Positions 23,530 through 34,800 of a stretch of DNA of 64,000 bases are shown here, one piece after another. The notes beneath the pieces are model-generated. The model made no database searches. It was given only the letters and a program-made list of their open reading frames with translations, and had not been told where the DNA came from. Origin of the DNA: Pyricularia pennisetigena (lineage: Eukaryota > Ascomycota > Sordariomycetes > Magnaporthales > Pyriculariaceae); assembly GCF_004337985.1 (NCBI RefSeq), contig NC_043741.1, forward strand, positions 1,616,269 through 1,680,268, written 5' to 3'. How positions within the stretch are numbered: position 1 is the first letter of the stretch; each line of letters opens with the position of its first letter. The position numbers were made by a program, and so were the translations under genes.

Positions 23530-24052
23530 ACTTTGACTTTGACGCATTGTCACTCCTAAATCTAGTTGGCTTTTTGATGCAGCACACGAGCAGATGGAAC
23601 GGCTAACACGACCTTATCATTTTCTTCATTAGAAGCTATGTCGACTTCGTAAACAGTTTGGTAAGTCAAGAGAAGGAACAAAAATGATACAATATGTGAA
23701 AAAAAGGCAGATTGCATAGGTTTTGGTGATTATTTTATCAATAAACAGTATTAGGCTTTTTTTTTCTTTTCTTTTCTTTTCATATGCCGTTGGACGAAAT
23801 TCACAGTCGGCAAGGGAAAGACAACATGTTCTCTCAAAAAAACATGAAAAAAAAGTGTTGGTTGGACAAGGCAAATACAACGATCGGCTGCAACAATGCA
23901 GAATCAGCAGTGACGGTCAAGCGGCAGGAGAGAAAAAAAGGAAGAAAAAAATAACAATGGAAATGACAGCGCAATAACGGCCAACAAATTTGAAGGTCAG
24001 ATCAAAGCACCTTTCGATGGGCTGCGATGGGCAAAATAAAAACAAAGGGGCG
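22884..24052. other. Convergent intergenic region downstream of RAD53
   Basis: Non-coding 3' flanks of two facing genes. It has a T47 homopolymer at 23482-23528 followed directly by a short TTTGAC tandem. No gene is supported. Confidence 0.7.
23482..23528. repeat. T47 homopolymer
   Basis: Forty-seven consecutive T in the convergent region 600 bp past the RAD53 stop. Confidence 0.9.
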
Positions 24053-27000
24053 TCACTCCATGGAAAAGTACACATCATCAGGGTGCAGAGGGGCATAGGC
24101 ACAGTCGTTGTCCTCTTCGTCGAGCAGATTAGAGCCGCCCTCTTCATACTCTGCAAAACCATCCAGGCCCGCCTCTGTATCGCAGCCAGTCCAGGAGTCG
24201 GCTCCGTCTGGCTCTTGAAAGCACTGCTCTAGCTCCTGCTCTGACAGAGAGTGGCAGTAGAAGGGATCTGACTTGTCTCGGTAGTCGTCGGCTAGTGAGG
24301 AGAAATCGAAAGCCTTGCGTGTCGGGGGCGCTGAGGCCGGGGCTGGAGGCAGGGAAGAGTAGTTGTGTGGGCCGCTGGCGCGAAACTGAAAGGCCGAGGT
24401 AGATACCGGAGCCGGCGCGACGCGTCGAGGTCTGCTAACCGGGAGCGCATCTACCTCCGAGTGGTTCTCACCGGCTGGCTCTGATTCTTGACCACAGCGG
24501 GAGCCCGTGATGGAGGTCTCCCCTCCGCGGGGTTGAAGAGATGCAAAGGGGGATTGAGGCTGTAGAGGTATGGGATCGTGTTTAGTGGCCGCCAATTTCT
24601 CGGAAAAGTTCCTCATAGGACTGCCCCTGTCAGATACACTTCGAAAGCGTGGCACGGGTGTCGGTGAGGCCGACTCCTGTCGGGTAGACACGACCGACTC
24701 ATCTCTGACCATACGAATGGTGACGGGGAAGAGCTTGGGCTTGTGAGAGCGAGCTGGGATAGCGAATGGGTCATCATCATCATCATCATCGTCGTCGTCA
24801 TCCTCGTCCTCCTCGTCTTCATCTTCATTAACCTTTTCACTGTGTAGAATATCTTCACAAGGATCATTGCCTTCACGAACTCGACCCTCTCCAAGGATAG
24901 TGGGTGAGCTGTTGCTCGAGTTTCCATCAGCGACGGTGGCTTCGTGGTTCTCGATGTTGCCACGGCCTTTTTGGACCGTGCAATCTTGGCTGTACTCGCT
25001 GCCGTCTGCGTGTACTTGCGAAGACTGGCTGAACCACTCATCAAGTCGCTGATCAAACCGAACCTGCTTCGGCTCATTGCTCAGAGGAGAAGTCCTCAGT
25101 TCATCAGAGCGTTGAAGGCCAGACACGCCTGGAACGACTTCCGTTGCAGCTGCACCTGCATTATCGGCAGAGAAAAGCAGGGTCTGCGATCGTGGCTTCT
25201 CGCACCTCGGCGTCTCGTTGGCATACTCGAGGGAGGAGTCGATGACAGACTCGACGCTGGGTGGTCGGTAAGCTCGATTGTGGACGATCCGGAGACCACA
25301 GCCTGCCCTCACAGAGCGAGATCCAGGAAGAGTCTGTCTTGTAGGTGTAGTGAGCCTGGAAGTTGACTTCTGGCGACTTGCTACCAGACAGTTCTGCTCC
25401 GGGGAGCCACATAGGAGGTTACTGCCCTCGCGTCTAGTCGATTTTCTTGTTGGAGTGTCCGGCAGTCGTCCCACAAAGCCCTCTCGGAGAGATTGGTACT
25501 TGTTGAAGTGGCTCAAGTGGCTCGTAGATCCAATGCTTGACGACTCTGGCATCACAATCTCGGGATAAGCCGAGGATGGCGACGAGACCGAGTTATGTGC
25601 TGCATTCTCTGCGTGCGCGCGACGGCAATTTGCACAGTAGTTGGTGTCTGGATCCTGGTGATCCTTGATGGGGTTTTGCCTGTGAAATCGTTTGGATCTG
25701 ACTCTGCCACAACCAAAGCAGAAGTAGTGCTTACTCAAAGGTCCCAGGAGGCGTCCATGGGCGTGGCTGGTGGCTTTAGAATTTGTGCTGGCCTCAGATT
25801 GCATGCTATCCGGCCGAGGTCCGGCTTCCGAGTCAAGCGATATCCTGCCAAATTCTCCGTTTCTGGTCGGGCGACTCTTGGTGTGATTTTTGTTGCTTAC
25901 AGCAGTGTTGCTGTCACTGACGGCCGTGGAAGCAGCTCCAAGGCCTGAGGGCTGAGAGGAATCGACGCTGTACGTCGGTGAAACAAGAGGCGTTGCGGTG
26001 CTATCACCAGAGCTGGCGGCCGTGTAAATGACAACTTGTGGCACCTGGTGCTGAGGTACCTGGCCGCTAGAAGTGCCATTCTTGGACTGCCTTAGCTCCT
26101 TATCCCCAGTGGGCACCAGTGTGAGAGCAGCCGCTTGAGCAGCTTGAGAAGCTGTTACCGTCTGGACTCGTGAATTTGCCACTTGATTAGAGCTCATAAG
26201 CTGGGGCATGACGGCCGATGGTGAAAAAAACGGAACTTGACATGGATAGCTATGAGATACGTAGTACACATGGTATCCGTTCGTGGTGTCCTGGTCCGAA
26301 GGCCGGAGAATGACTGGAGTGGCTCCCATTCCTTCGGCAGCATGTTGAGCGGCGAAGGTATTGAGATGATGATGATACTGTGGCTGATTCTGTACAAATC
26401 CTGAAAAAGTGGTATGGGATATGTTTGGTACAGGATTTGAGTGCACGGGGGTACTGTTAGCTTGTTGGCCAAGGTCCTGGGCTGTCTCAGTTACGTTCCT
26501 GAATGCTCTGGGATGAGAGATCTCAGGCCCGGTGACCTTTTCTGAGCCTTGACCGGATATATACACGGAAGCTTGCGTGTCCACCAGAGTGCTGGGACCT
26601 TGGGTCTTCTTCTGATCTTCGTTATGTCCAGCGTGATGTCGGCTGTGCGATGCGCGCCTGCGGTCATCCTTCCTTTGGCGGTTTGAGCGACGAGACGGCA
26701 ATATTCTCTGATCAGTATTGGATAAGGATTGGTTAGAGACGCTGGTTGTGCTGCTTGCCGTCGACTCATAGCCTTCAAGCTTTTGGTTCGACGATGCGCC
26801 CTGGCTAGGACTTTTGCCGTCCAATTTTGATGGCGACAGAGCTTTGTGGCGGACCAAAACCGGCGCGCTCCGGGTGGATTGAACCGACTCCTGCGAAGCT
26901 GGTGAAGAGTAGCCCCTTCTCGACATCTTCTTCCCGCCGCTCCAAGCCCGAGCAGCCTCGCGGGCGGCCTGGAATCGCGTCATACCGCTGCATGATGTCG

Positions 27001-27270
27001 AACGTAGTGACGCATGAGTGGCGCTGCTTTCTCGGGAACGCAGCTTCTCGCTCTTATCCTCTAGTAATACAGTCACCATGCGGCCGTCCTTGACCCTGCG
27101 AGTGATTCCAAGCTCAATCACACGAGATTTTCTGCCATACATGAGGAGTGTTCATCAGCATTCGGCATCAGCAGGGGCACGGGGAGGAGAGGCAGGAAAC
27201 GTGTAATGGACCGCCAAGGTGAGCCAGATGTGACTTACAGATACTCGGACGATGCTTTTGGATTGCTCAT
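24053..27270 (-). CDS. Uncharacterised fungal protein with central Cys cluster
   Basis: Two exons, 27270-27239 and 27131-24053, give 1036 residues. Exon 1 encodes only MSNPKASSEY plus two bases. Splicing to LKSRVIELGITRRVKDGRMVTVLLEDK gives a compact, conserved-looking N-terminus, preferable to the ATG at 27142 that sits inside the intron. I recognise no named family. Visible parts: basic N-terminus; long disordered Ser/Gln-rich region (about 60-450); a Cys-rich motif around residues 480-520 (FCFGCGRVRSKRFH, then YCANCRR) with two CxxC pairs about 28 residues apart, suggesting a small zinc-binding fold; a poly-Asp/Glu stretch near residue 790; and an acidic C-terminus ending in DDVYFSME. A nuclear, perhaps DNA- or chromatin-linked role is a guess from composition only. 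It faces RAD53 tail to tail. Confidence 0.75.
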
Positions 27271-28866
27271 TCTGAAAAATGGTACATTTGATCGACTGTC
27301 TTTGCTGTGAGAAACTGCAGTATGGGTGATGTCTGGCTAACAAGCACGATCCAATGTGGCAGCGAACTGGCCGTTTATGTAGCTGCAAAAGTACGAAGAA
27401 AATGTGATTCAACAAGCTCGTGTTATTGACGGCAACAGGAAGATAAAAGTTGATTATCGCGGGTAGCCAGATCCAGCTTGAAACAGTAGATAGAAACAAA
27501 TTGACAGTGGACCACGAGCAAGGCTAGATGGTAGGTATAACTCCTCTCTCGCCCATCCAAGTAAAGACAAGAAGCCGTTGTGGGTGTGAGGGGGGAGAAG
27601 AGGGAAGGCGGGAAGGAAAGAACACAGTCAGGTCGTTTGTGCCCTGTTTGCTTCAAATCCCTTCCCCTCCTTTTTTGGTACTGGCTCACTCACAGCCGAG
27701 AATATCGAAAGTGAGGTCAGAGTGAATAACAAATGACACGAAAGATTTCCGTGTTCTTGATTTCATATTTGGCTTAGATGAACTGAGGTAAATATCTACG
27801 TTGTTTGTCCACGAGCCCTTCAGTGTGCATCTTCTCAACCCCGTCAAGAAGGATAAAGTAATTACCAGGATGTAGCAGAAAAGAGCTGCCATTTTGTTTG
27901 AGTGCAAAACACAATATATCAAGCGTGTCATTGCCATTGCTTCTTAGGCAGCCTCAATTTTATACATGTAGAGATTTTATAATTATACTGCTACAGCCCA
28001 GAAGCAGACCTTGCAGCAAGAGTTCGGACTGGTAGTGAAAATAAGCTGCATGAAGAAGTGTCCGAGTCCAGCTGACCAGATAGGTACCTACTTATGTTGC
28101 GAAAAAGGTTGCTAGTGTGGTGTTGAAAGGAACAATAAATGATGAACAGCCAAAGCAGCGCTATGCATTACATCTGCACTGTCGATCAAGGCGTCTGCGC
28201 TGCATTTCTTCCAGAGCCGTTTGGGGCTGTCTGACAGTCTGAGCCGGAAAGGGAAGGGAGCTTGGCATCCCTTTTTCTTCCCCCCTTCTACCACCGGTAG
28301 TTGATGAGCATCTTCATGAGAGGAGGGTGGGGACAGGGTCGTGCGTGCAGATTGAGAAAGACAAAGGTCCCGGGATCATGTCGATCTTTTAAGTGGGGCT
28401 CCGCTATCGAGACCCCCCACAAGCTCGCGGATGAAACAAACCAGTTCACTTCAACCGCGGGGCATGAACGGACAGGGTAGGTACTTTCAACCAAGGCGAA
28501 CTGTGATGCCCACTATATTTTATGTAATGTTCAACTGATATCCGATGCCAAGATCATCGAGTTCGACGTTATATTTTCAAATGAAAAATCCCAAGTACAT
28601 CTCCCAAGACTGAGCCAAAAAAAAAAAAAAAAAAAAAAAAAAAAGTGGACTGTATTCAAGATGCTCAAAAACTTGAGAGCCTTTGCCCATATTCACCCAA
28701 TAACGGTTCTGCACAAGTACACCCATTCCCAAATACGCCAGGCAATGCCACCCGTACTCCTGTACCATTTATCCCTCATGACTCTGCCGTTACGGAGAGA
28801 GAGACAGCTAGACTATCAAGGAAAGAAAGAAACCAATATTATATAAAAAAATAAATTATCAAAGCT
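27271..28866. other. Intergenic: promoter of the Cys-cluster gene and 3' flank of the Whi5-like gene
   Basis: No gene is supported. The stretch contains an A28 run at 28617-28644 and a GGTACCTACTT copy of the recurring TACCTA word near 28083. Confidence 0.6.
28617..28644. repeat. A28 homopolymer
   Basis: Poly(A) run about 220 bp beyond the stop of the Whi5-like gene. Confidence 0.9.
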
Positions 28867-30019
28867 TTATTGACTAGAATTCCTCAGCTCCAGCAAGCCC
28901 GAAGCTGCACCACCCGTCAGGTTATCCTCGTCGTCGGGCCGCATCCTCGCAGCCGCCGGCAATATTGACCTCGACGGAGGCGACAGCCGCAAGCCACCAG
29001 CGACGGCCAGGGGACGTGCCGATGCCCTCCAAGATGACGCCAGGGCCGCCGCGCCCCCATACTCGTCCTCGGAATCGTCACTGCAGTCTGCAGTCGGCGG
29101 CCTCCGCGGCGCGTGGTGCAGGGGCTCGTATATCCTACGACCAGCTGTAGTGGTGTTTATGGACGATGGCGGCAGCGACGACGCGAGAAACCTCGGCTCG
29201 GCATCCGTATTGGACGCCGACGTCATTGGCCTTTCGCTCTGCGATACCGGCCGCATCTGCAGCTGTTCGAGCGGAACGTCGGCTTGGCCCGTCTTGAGCT
29301 TATAGGCCGCCAGCCTGAGCCTGAGTCTCAGGGTCTCAGCAGTCTGAAGGTCGGATCTGGTCAGCAACCATGCCCCTGTACACCGCGATGGTCAAAGGAG
29401 GTGGCTGCACAAAGAGGCTAGCCACAGTAGGGTTGATTATATACATACCTGTCTGGTAAGCTCTGCGCGGCTGGGGATGCGACTTGACGCTGCCGCCGCA
29501 ACGGATCTCAAAATGTTTGGGCCATCTGTGTCTGGTTCTGTTACGGTTGTTGCCAAAGTTGTGTCGTGGGCCGAAGTATCAAAGACGGAGGACGCCGCAG
29601 GTGACGCGGCTGCTTGCTGGCTGTCGGACTCGTCAGGGACCTGTTGTTGCTGCTGAAGTTGCTGTGCGGCCTGCATAAACTTGTCAGTACGAGCAATCGG
29701 CAGAGAGCCATGATGCAAAAACCCAAGGAGAAGAAAAAGAAAAGAAAAAACTTACAGCCGGGAAGTTCTCCTCATCAGCTGTAGTCGAGTCCAAACATGT
29801 CCTCTTGAGCTGCTCATTCTCGGTCGTCGCATTTCCAGCCATAGCAGCAAATCTACGTTTCCTGGTCTCCTCAGAGAGTAGAGAAGATTCTGGCTTGGCA
29901 CCTGGGGCAGCGGTCTTGAGCATGTTTTTCCTCTTGGGGGAAGAGACGTTAACATCAAGATCGCCGAGGACGCGCCTCTTGGATGGTGAAGAGGGGGCCT
30001 GTTGTTGTGCTGTGCTCAT
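28867..30019 (-). CDS. Whi5/Nrm1-family G1/S transcriptional corepressor
   Basis: Fungal cell-cycle repressor that binds SBF/MBF; Whi5 and Nrm1 act like animal Rb. Three exons: 30019-29756, 29670-29449, 29343-28867; 320 residues, all introns in phase 0. The key evidence is the GTB-type (G1/S transcription factor binding) segment built across the exon 2/3 junction: AELTRQ, then TAETLRLRLRLAAYKLKTGQ, at about residues 157-182. The N-terminus has SPSKRRVLGDLDVN and SSPKRKNMLKTAA, proline-directed sites fitting CDK control and a basic NLS. The rest is disordered, with Ser/Pro-rich and acidic stretches. I cannot tell whether the orthologue is Whi5 or Nrm1. The stop codon TAA lies inside an AATAAA hexamer, and ACGCG elements lie just upstream of the start. 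Minus-strand tandem with MED15. Confidence 0.83.
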
Positions 30020-30023
30020 CTTG

Positions 30024-30233
30024 ACGCGTGCCGAGAATCACGGACAAAAGAACGCCCCAATTATTCAAAGCAAAAAGGTTTCCGGCGTGCAATTGACAAG
30101 CCCAATTGAACAGAGAGGAGCGGTTGTTTTGATGTGTGTTGGCGTGCTGAGGGCGGCAGTGTCGAAAACGGCGCGCGTCTATGTTGTATGCCGGCGGGCG
30201 GGGAAGTAACGTAAATGAATGGCCGTGACGCGA
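30024..30233 (-). promoter_or_regulatory. ACGCG (MCB/MBF-type) elements upstream of the Whi5-like gene
   Basis: Three ACGCG cores lie within 215 bp of the start codon: palindromic ACGCGT at 30024-30029, a CGCGT at 30174-30178 and TGACGCGA at 30226-30233. MBF recognises ACGCG-type sites, and yeast NRM1 is itself an MBF target. Binding here is inferred from the sequence match only. Confidence 0.5.
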
Positions 30234-31417
30234 TTCAAAGCTGCTTTTGGAGCTGACTACCAAACCATTGAGAGCTCTCAAATTATAAAATAAACAAGAA
30301 AATCCAGAAAAGCTCAGAGTTCCTGATATCGAGCAGGAGAGGTTTTGATTTGTAGCTAAGAGGAATGATGCGTTGTTGAACGTTGGATGCTTTTGTTACA
30401 AACTCTCGGGGGCACGTCTTGGGTATTTGATGTACCGCAAACCACCTCTGCGCTAGGTCCAGGTATTTACAGCGGCCGTGTGGGGTCGCCCGCCCCAAGT
30501 CGCGTCGTGACCCCTGTCCAAAATCGACACCAAAAACCCCTGTCCGCCGCGCTCAGAAGAGAGAGAGAGACACCTAAAAGACGTGCTACTTTGTCGGCAG
30601 GCAAATAAGTGAAGTGGCGCGCCTCACAAACTAACCTACGGGTAACGCTCCGGACAGACCTAGCCACCAATGCGATTTGAACTTTTTTTTTTTTTTTCAG
30701 TCGAAACAGCTGCAGTTCTTGCATGAGTTTCCGCTCAATTCCTACTTTGAATTATATGGAATAATAGAAAAAAAAGTAAACACATAGAAGTTGAAACGAA
30801 TCACTTCTCATAGCATGTATCGATTAAATGACCCGCGGCCGTTGTGGGGACGTGGGTGTGCAGTGACCAGCATAACCACGAAAATAGTCCAAGTCTAGTC
30901 AGCTTTCTACGACACGTCCAGCCTACAATCGATCCAGACGATCAAGCGCGGTACCACCCACTATCGCCTCGCCTTTTATTTTGTTTTATTTTCTTTGCTT
31001 TCCTTTAGCATATTTACCTGTCCCTCTTAACTCGAGTTGTTTTCTTCTTTTCCCTCGAAAAACACAATACTACCAGTTTGTAGCAAGTTGATCCTCGTCA
31101 TGAACAAAGTTTCATATTTCCAAAGTAAACAAACACCAGAATAGTTGCATGGTACATTCTCCGCGTGTTTGAACAAAACAACCAAGCATTCAATTCACGA
31201 AGTGACAAGGAATCAGCGATATAGAAAGAGCAACAGTATGAATAATAAACTAAAAAAAGACAACTTGTCCTTTTAGCCGGCCGATCTTTGCGACCATGGT
31301 ATCTAGCAGAGGAAAGAAAACAAGCAAATACATAAACAAGAATTTTGAGGAAAATAAGAAAGAGAAACAAAAACAAAAAACAAAAACGGTGATGCACCCA
31401 TCATAAGAGGGAAACAG

Positions 31418-31419
31418 NN
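31418..31419. other. Two unknown bases
   Basis: Two N characters in non-coding sequence. Confidence 0.95.
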
Positions 31420-31879
31420 AAAAGCCAATCCCTACATACACCCGTGCGGAAAACCGCACCCTCATGTATTTTCCTGCTTTCATCGTGGTTAAGACATGTA
31501 ACGGTCGTATGTATCAACAAAGCCGTCATCACCTTTCGCCTCAACGCTGCCGTATGAAACCGTCTAGCAGTCACTAGAACCCTATCCCTAGTCTCGATAC
31601 CCCCCCTCAGCAAAATCAATGTTTTTCAAAGAGGAAAAATGCCAAGTGCCCAAAAGAAGAGTGCTTCTCCCTTACACAAAACGCCTATGCTAGAAGAGCA
31701 AAGAAAAAGATGAACCAAGATGCCCGCCCAAGTGGTCATGCGAGTATGGATGAGAAAACCGTAAAACAAGATATTGGCGATCAAAGCATGCTGGGTGCCA
31801 GCCCTAAAAGCCCCTTCAGCAGCGTTCAAGGCGGCGTGGTTCGGAAACTGTTGGGACGAACAGTCTCCATCAATTTACA

Positions 31880-34800
31880 TTAGTTCGCTTCCAAGATGTA
31901 GTTGGATCCATCAAACGAGAAGGGCTTGTCGAAGTCGGTCGTCACGTCGTTCCAATCTATGAAACTCGTCGAAGTGTCCATGACTTCCGTGTTGTCCACA
32001 GAGAAGTTGTTCAGATTTACTAAGAAATCGTCGTCTAGCGCAGCCCACGCCATATCAATCTCGATGTTCGCATTGTCGGGGATGTCACTGTTGGGCTCAG
32101 AGGTGCTGCCATCCTTCGAGTCGGGAGTGTCGTTTGGCGTATGTGTTCTATATAGGCTCGGATCCGAGATCACTCCGTCTGCCGTAGCGCTAAAGTTGGG
32201 GACGCCTGCGAATATCTCATTAGGAATAACGGTTCCTGCGAACAGGTTCTCCTCTGCAGACGGCGCGGGCTGAGACAAAACCATGTCTTGAGCGGTGCTG
32301 CTGGCTGGGGTAGCGCCTGGCTGGGTGTTACCCATCATTCCCTGCCCTGGTTTCGCGGCATGGGGCCCGGATACACCGCTAACCTGTCGGTTCATCGGAA
32401 CTGCTCCCGGCGTCGGCGTGGCCACAGAGCCGTCCTTGGATTGCGTCAGTTGCATTGCAACTGATTGCTGAGGCTGTGACTGATATGCTGGGGTCGCTGC
32501 TGATAATTTCTTCTGTTGATCCGCAGCCTCAGCAAATGCGAAACTCTCATTCAAGTACTTGAACGGGTCTTGACTCGGCTTAACATGCTCTTCCTGAACA
32601 TGCAAATTGCGGGCTTCTTCCGAGGGGAAGCCAGTGGCGGCGGCATCGCAACCAGGTTCGGTGCACAATATCAGAGGTCTAGGAGGCTGTTTTGGTGCTT
32701 CGGCTACATTCTCGCGGCGAGCCTCCGGAGATGGAGGCTTGGTCTGAGGTGGAGAGCCATGTGCAGACTGCAGCGCAGGGGAAGAGACTTGTGCCGAGTT
32801 GGGCTTCTTCCGCTTCGGGGGAGGTGGGTTGAGGGTGTCCACTGTAACAGCAGGCTTGCCAAGGTATGCCGGCACAGCAGTGTTCTTTGGCAGAGACCCG
32901 AACCCAGGATACTGTGGCTGCTGGGCCGCGGGGCCAGAAGGACCCTGTGCGGCCTTGTTGGTCGGCTTTGCCTGCGCCTTGTTGGCCTCAAAGTTCTCTT
33001 CCGATGCGGCCTGGGGCCGTGGCGCCTGTGGCTTGTTGGGTTGTTGAGCTGCCGAACCTCGTGCATTGGCGACGGCGCCGTTGAAGAGCGCATTCATCTC
33101 ACGGGTCATGACTTCAACCAAAGCTAGAGCTTGTTCGATATCGTTTAGCCTGACTGACAGCTGCTGCTTCAATTGGCTGGCATTATTGCCGTCTTCAAAC
33201 TGGTGCATTACAAGATGTCGCTACATCCCAAGGTTAGTTAGTAAGCTGGCATACAAGACGGGTAAAAAAAGGGGGGGTTGTGACTTACGTAGCGGATGAA
33301 CAGGCGCGCACGCTGTTCGTCGCCGTGGACATTGTACCACTGAGGGAAACCCTTCATAGCTTTCTGAAGCTGGGCAAACAGGAATGGTATCTTCTGTCGA
33401 AGCTGGGCGACTTCAGCCGCCGGAATGTCCATATCACGCTGCACAACTTGTGCCACCTCGTGTCCAATTTCGGTTGCCATTTTCTGTATGCGCTCCCGAA
33501 CCTCTGGGGGAACGCTTAAAAGGACCTGGCGATTTCTGAGTGCGGCCTCGTATTTAGCCCTGTTCTCGGGCGAAAGCTTGGACAACTGTTCTTGCGTCAG
33601 TTGCTGCGATGGTGGCCGAGCGGGGCCAGAGGTAGCTGGCCTCTGCGGATTCTGGGCTTGAGTCTGCGGTACCTGCTGCTTCGGTTGCGGCGGTTGAGGT
33701 GGTTGCGGTTGCCTCGCCGGTGGCGCCGTGGGCCCAGTGACATCGATCACATCGTCCGGGCTAGAACGTTTGAGGTTCCGTCGCTGTGCTGCGTTCTGTG
33801 GCGCCCGCCCCTGAGACTGAGTGCGGTTCATCATGGTGGGTGTCGGTGCAGTCATGGCAGGTGATTGCTTTTCGTTAGTGGGTGGTGCTGCTGCCCCTGG
33901 AGGCGCAGGAGGTGGTTTCTGCGCAGGGTTCTGATTGAGCTCGTGAGGAGGTTGAGCCAATGGCTGACCAACGTGAACTTGAGGAGGCTGCGGCATGTTC
34001 GATTGGGGCTGTTGCGCCTGCCTTTGCTGTTGTTGATTTCGCTGTTGTTGCTGCCTCATTAGATAGTTTTTAGTTTTGATTTGTCGCCCAAGGTCAAACA
34101 GCTGCTCGTCAGTAAAGCCAGCACATCTCGGTTGTTTCCGTAACGTCTCGATATCTTGCGGAGATGGTTGTATGACATGCTGAGGCAAGCTCCGAGCTAG
34201 CTCTAGCAGCATCTGCTGCTGGTTGTTTGGCGGCGCGGCATTGCCCTGGGGTTGTGGCCCCGGCTGTGGCATTCCCATGCCCTGACCTGCATTCTGGGGC
34301 TGCTGGGGTGGCCGTGCCGCCATTTGCTGCTGATGTTGCAATGCTTGTTGGTTCGCCTGGAGCGGCTGCTGTCCCTGCTGCATTCTTTTGTTCATCTCGG
34401 CCTTGAACTGCATTATTTGCATCTGCTTTACCGTAGGCTCGTACTGCTGCATGAGCTGGTTGTGCTGCAGCCAATCTTTGAGAGCCTTGTAGTTTTTAAT
34501 CTCCACAGGGATGGTCAAGTTAGGCATCGCCCTGGTGATCTGAGGAGGCAACTCCATGTTGTCCATATACTCAACGACTTGCGCGTGGCTCATCTTGCCG
34601 AGCTGCGGTGGCATCGGAGGACCTGGCATGCCCAACGCCGGGTTCGGACCGGGGTTTCGATTTTCCATCGTCGGGTTGTTCAGCTGCCCTGGCTGAGGTC
34701 CTACCATGTTAGTGGAGCCAGATTCAATCCACTTCGCTGTCAGCTTGTTGAGCTGCTCGGGAGCCAAGCCTTGAATCTGTGCCCTCTGCTCCGGAGTCAT

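Larger units (their letters stand above)
30020..31879. other. Intergenic: Whi5-like promoter and MED15 3' flank
   Basis: No gene is supported. The proximal 215 bp hold ACGCG-type sites. Two unknown bases lie at 31418-31419. A/T-rich low-complexity sequence continues toward the MED15 stop. Confidence 0.65.

Noticed and set aside
27132..27142. ATG at 27142 as the start of the Cys-cluster gene
   Set aside because: It lies within the intron directly before the acceptor. Splicing from the upstream ATG at 27270 gives a continuous N-terminus and correct phase.
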